DNA from: Nitrospinota bacterium
Lineage (GTDB): Bacteria > UBA8248 > JACPRG01
Direction: 5' to 3'
NCBI GenBank assembly: GCA_030740135.1
Contig: JASLXW010000219.1
Coordinates: 1 to 6,933, forward strand
Length of the DNA: 6,933 nt
The translations under genes were made by a program, and so were the position numbers. A model generated the notes under the pieces. It had not been told where the DNA came from and did not search any database. It saw only the letters and a list, made by a program, of their open reading frames with translations. Shown here piece by piece: positions 6,051 to 6,933 of this stretch (its first letter is position 1; every line of letters starts with the position of its first letter).

Positions 6051-6353
6051 TCAGTCAGACGTAAAGTTGGGGGGAGGTGCTCGCGAAGTGTAGGGGGAGA
6101 AACACTCTATCGACCGCCGAACGAATCGGTGGGTTGGGGGAATCCTGCGTCCCGGCTCCGGAGACCGAAAGAGAGAGGAAAAAACCACGGGACACTCCAG
6201 GGAAAGTGGGTATCCCGTTGTGGGACAGACAGAGGCGTGATGAACTTCCCCTGAATGCAGGGAGGCATGTACACCCGGCCCAAACGCAAGGACACAGGTG
6301 AGCAACCCGACCCAAAGAAGGGTCGGGCGGAATTTTGATGCAGAGGTCGTCAA
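6051..6353 (-). CDS. Small exported His/Cys-containing protein, first gene of the metal operon
   Basis: The 100-residue product has a clear signal peptide (about 1-30, KFRPTLLWVGLLTC through GVHA, then S). The mature part is short and polar, with His33, His38, His39, Cys43, Cys54 and Cys84, arranged as H-x4-HH-x3-C and then C-P near 54. It ends in an Arg/Pro-rich tail containing YTSRAPPP. It looks like the small secreted proteins of unknown function that accompany metal-transport genes and could bind zinc or copper in the periplasm. The start is a TTG (complement of 6351-6353); a TGA is in frame two codons upstream, so no earlier start exists, and the ribosome binding site (GGGTGA) is close and weak. 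A strong hairpin lies within codons 9-16. An overlapping frame (6055-6360) has no protein-like features. The gene sits 65 bases before the porin gene and just after the operon promoter. I do not recognise a named family. Confidence 0.6.
   Translation of the reverse strand: MTTSASKFRPTLLWVGLLTCVLAFGPGVHASLHSGEVHHASVCPTTGYPLSLECPVVFSSLFRSPEPGRRIPPTHRFVRRSIECFSPYTSRAPPPNFTSD
6306..6327. repeat. Strong hairpin at the start of the small exported-protein gene
   Basis: CCCGACCC at 6306-6313 pairs perfectly with GGGTCGGG at 6320-6327 across a 6-base loop (8 GC-rich pairs). In the minus-strand transcript it lies about 26 bases after the TTG start. No T-run follows on the minus strand. It may slow ribosomes or act as an attenuator or pause element early in the operon. 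Confidence 0.55.
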
Positions 6354-6417
6354 TTTTCACCCGTTCATCGAGTTCAGCCGATACGGGAATCCAAGGTACC
6401 CCTTAGATCAAAAGAAC

Positions 6418-6446
6418 ATTTAACTGTCACTCCAATCATATATCAA
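6418..6446 (-). promoter_or_regulatory. Sigma-70-like promoter of the metal-uptake operon
   Basis: On the minus strand TTGATA (6441-6446, five of six consensus) and TTAAAT (6418-6423, four of six) are separated by exactly 17 bases. Transcription would start near 6411, leaving a leader of about 58 bases before the TTG at 6353. No clear Zur-type palindrome overlaps it, so metal regulation is not shown by the sequence. Confidence 0.55.
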
Positions 6447-6828
6447 CCAAATTCCCACCGCCACCTCAGCCAGTTGGAAGATTAGCTGCCGGGCATGGCG
6501 CACAATCTGACCTGTGTTTGTGGTCAACATGTGTACAGAAGGGGGGACCCTTTTCAACGCGCTGTTTCAAAATAGGGACCCTTCTTTGCCCATGCGTCCA
6601 TAGCGGGAGATCCATTAATATGATCGGCAACGACGCTGGGGACCCCGCCCACTAGCTTGAGGAAATTATGGGACCCAATTTACTATGGTTGTTTTTAGGG
6701 TTGTTCGTTGTTGGTTTTCCTATGAACTCCCATGGTCTCGCATGAACGATCATGCTTGAGCTTCAGAGGTCCGAAGCAGTACACTTTCAGGGCTGTGTGG
6801 GTTTCTAGCCCGAATTTACTGGCCTGGT
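6447..6828. other. Gene-free interval between the operon promoter and the tRNA fragment
   Basis: This stretch contains no supported gene. It holds dispersed repeat copy B (6533-6650), a T-rich plus-strand segment (about 6680-6720), a small perfect hairpin GCATGA-ACGA-TCATGC at 6740-6755, and a weak GGGCT/AGCCC stem at 6790-6811 just ahead of the tRNA. I see no strong promoter for the tRNA. Confidence 0.6.
6533..6650 (+). repeat. Dispersed repeat, copy B (longer form)
   Basis: The core 6595-6650 matches 2788-2843 at roughly 50 of 56 positions in the same orientation. The upstream part (6533-6594) is longer than in copy A. It begins TGTACAGAAGGGGGGACCC and forms a loose inverted repeat: AGAAGGG at 6537-6543 faces CCCTTCT in the segment ending near 6586, with CCCTTTT and AAAATAGGG inside. 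Copies A and B bracket the whole metal-transport operon as direct repeats. Confidence 0.7.
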
Positions 6829-6871
6829 GCCGGGGTGGCGGAATGGTAGACGCAGCGGACTTAAAATCCGT
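6829..6871 (+). tRNA. tRNA-Leu(UAA), 5' part only; 3' part not found
   Basis: Bases 6829-6871 fold as the first 43 positions of a tRNA-Leu. They give acceptor strand GCCGGGG, then TG, a D arm GCG/CGC with loop GAATGGTAGA, and an anticodon arm GCGGA-CTTAAAA-TCCGT with anticodon TAA (UAA in RNA). What follows (from CTGAAGCC) has no GTTC-type T loop with a 5-base stem and no full CCCCGGC acceptor partner. The best candidate, CCCCG at 6911-6915, pairs at only five of seven positions and has no T arm before it. The gene seems to have lost its 3' half or to be interrupted after the anticodon arm. As written it would not give a functional tRNA. Confidence 0.65.
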
Positions 6872-6933
6872 CTGAAGCCTTCCGGCGATCTCAAGCCAAT
6901 CCCCATAAATCCCCGTTGTTGTTGGATTCCCGC

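Noticed and set aside
6055..6360. Alternative minus-strand frame with a GTG start over the small exported-protein gene
   Set aside because: Its start region has the better ribosome binding site, but the product has no signal peptide, domain or plausible composition. The overlapping frame has a textbook signal peptide.
6411..6446. Zur-binding box at the operon promoter
   Set aside because: I looked for a GTTATA-type or similar palindrome across the -35 to +1 region and found only an AT-rich, non-palindromic TGATATATGA stretch.
6861..6933. Group I intron in the tRNA-Leu(UAA) anticodon loop
   Set aside because: Such introns split the anticodon loop, but here CTTAAAA and both stem strands are continuous. 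The remaining sequence before the window edge is too short to show intron core elements.
1..6933. CRISPR array, integrase or transposase gene
   Set aside because: No regularly spaced repeats and no frame with integrase or transposase motifs were seen on either strand.

Overview
The window looks like chromosomal DNA from a Gram-negative bacterium with moderately high GC, roughly 57 to 58 percent by eye. It encodes an outer-membrane beta-barrel protein, exported proteins with classical signal peptides and a periplasmic metal-binding protein. Gene style (an SH3/caspase secreted protein, a coiled-coil zinc-type porin, short GC-rich dispersed repeats) is reminiscent of Nitrospirota, Methylomirabilota or Deltaproteobacteria-type environmental genomes. 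That placement is only an impression and cannot be settled from this sequence.

Layout. (1) Positions 1-672, minus strand: a RidA/YjgF-family gene with a GTG start, followed by the first 55 codons of an unrecognised protein that runs off the left edge. An operator-like palindrome and a consensus -35 hexamer lie upstream of ridA. (2) Positions 673-1223: a gene-free gap holding the operator, a GC-rich inverted repeat and one copy of a short dispersed repeat. (3) Positions 1224-2516: two convergent gene fragments fused tail to tail. The plus-strand SH3/caspase-like secreted protein is cut just after the first conserved strand of its caspase domain. The minus-strand type I methyltransferase hsdM is cut just after its NPPF catalytic motif. 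The join lies within a few bases of position 1598, so the 3' ends of both genes, and any hsdS/hsdR, are missing. (4) Positions 2517-2895: an AT-rich intergenic region with several inverted repeats, one overlapping the hsdM ribosome binding site, plus a second copy of the dispersed repeat. (5) Positions 2896-6353, minus strand: a compact metal-uptake operon. In order of transcription it encodes a small His/Cys-containing exported protein, an outer-membrane porin-like protein with a coiled-coil N-terminus, a ZnuA-type substrate-binding protein and a ZnuB-type permease. A good sigma-70-like promoter lies at 6418-6446. No ATPase gene is present. (6) Positions 6447-6828: non-coding, with the other copy of the dispersed repeat. 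(7) Positions 6829 onward: the 5' half of a tRNA-Leu(UAA) whose T arm cannot be found in the remaining sequence.

How it works together. The operon at 2896-6353 would move a divalent metal, probably zinc, across the outer membrane (porin), capture it in the periplasm (binding protein) and pass it through the inner membrane (permease). An ATPase would have to come from elsewhere in the genome. Nearly identical direct repeats of about 56 bp sit on both sides of this operon. Together with a third related copy beyond the hsdM fragment, the truncated gene pair and the broken tRNA, they give the picture of a region repeatedly rearranged at short repeats. A metagenome assembly join cannot be excluded for the fused genes.
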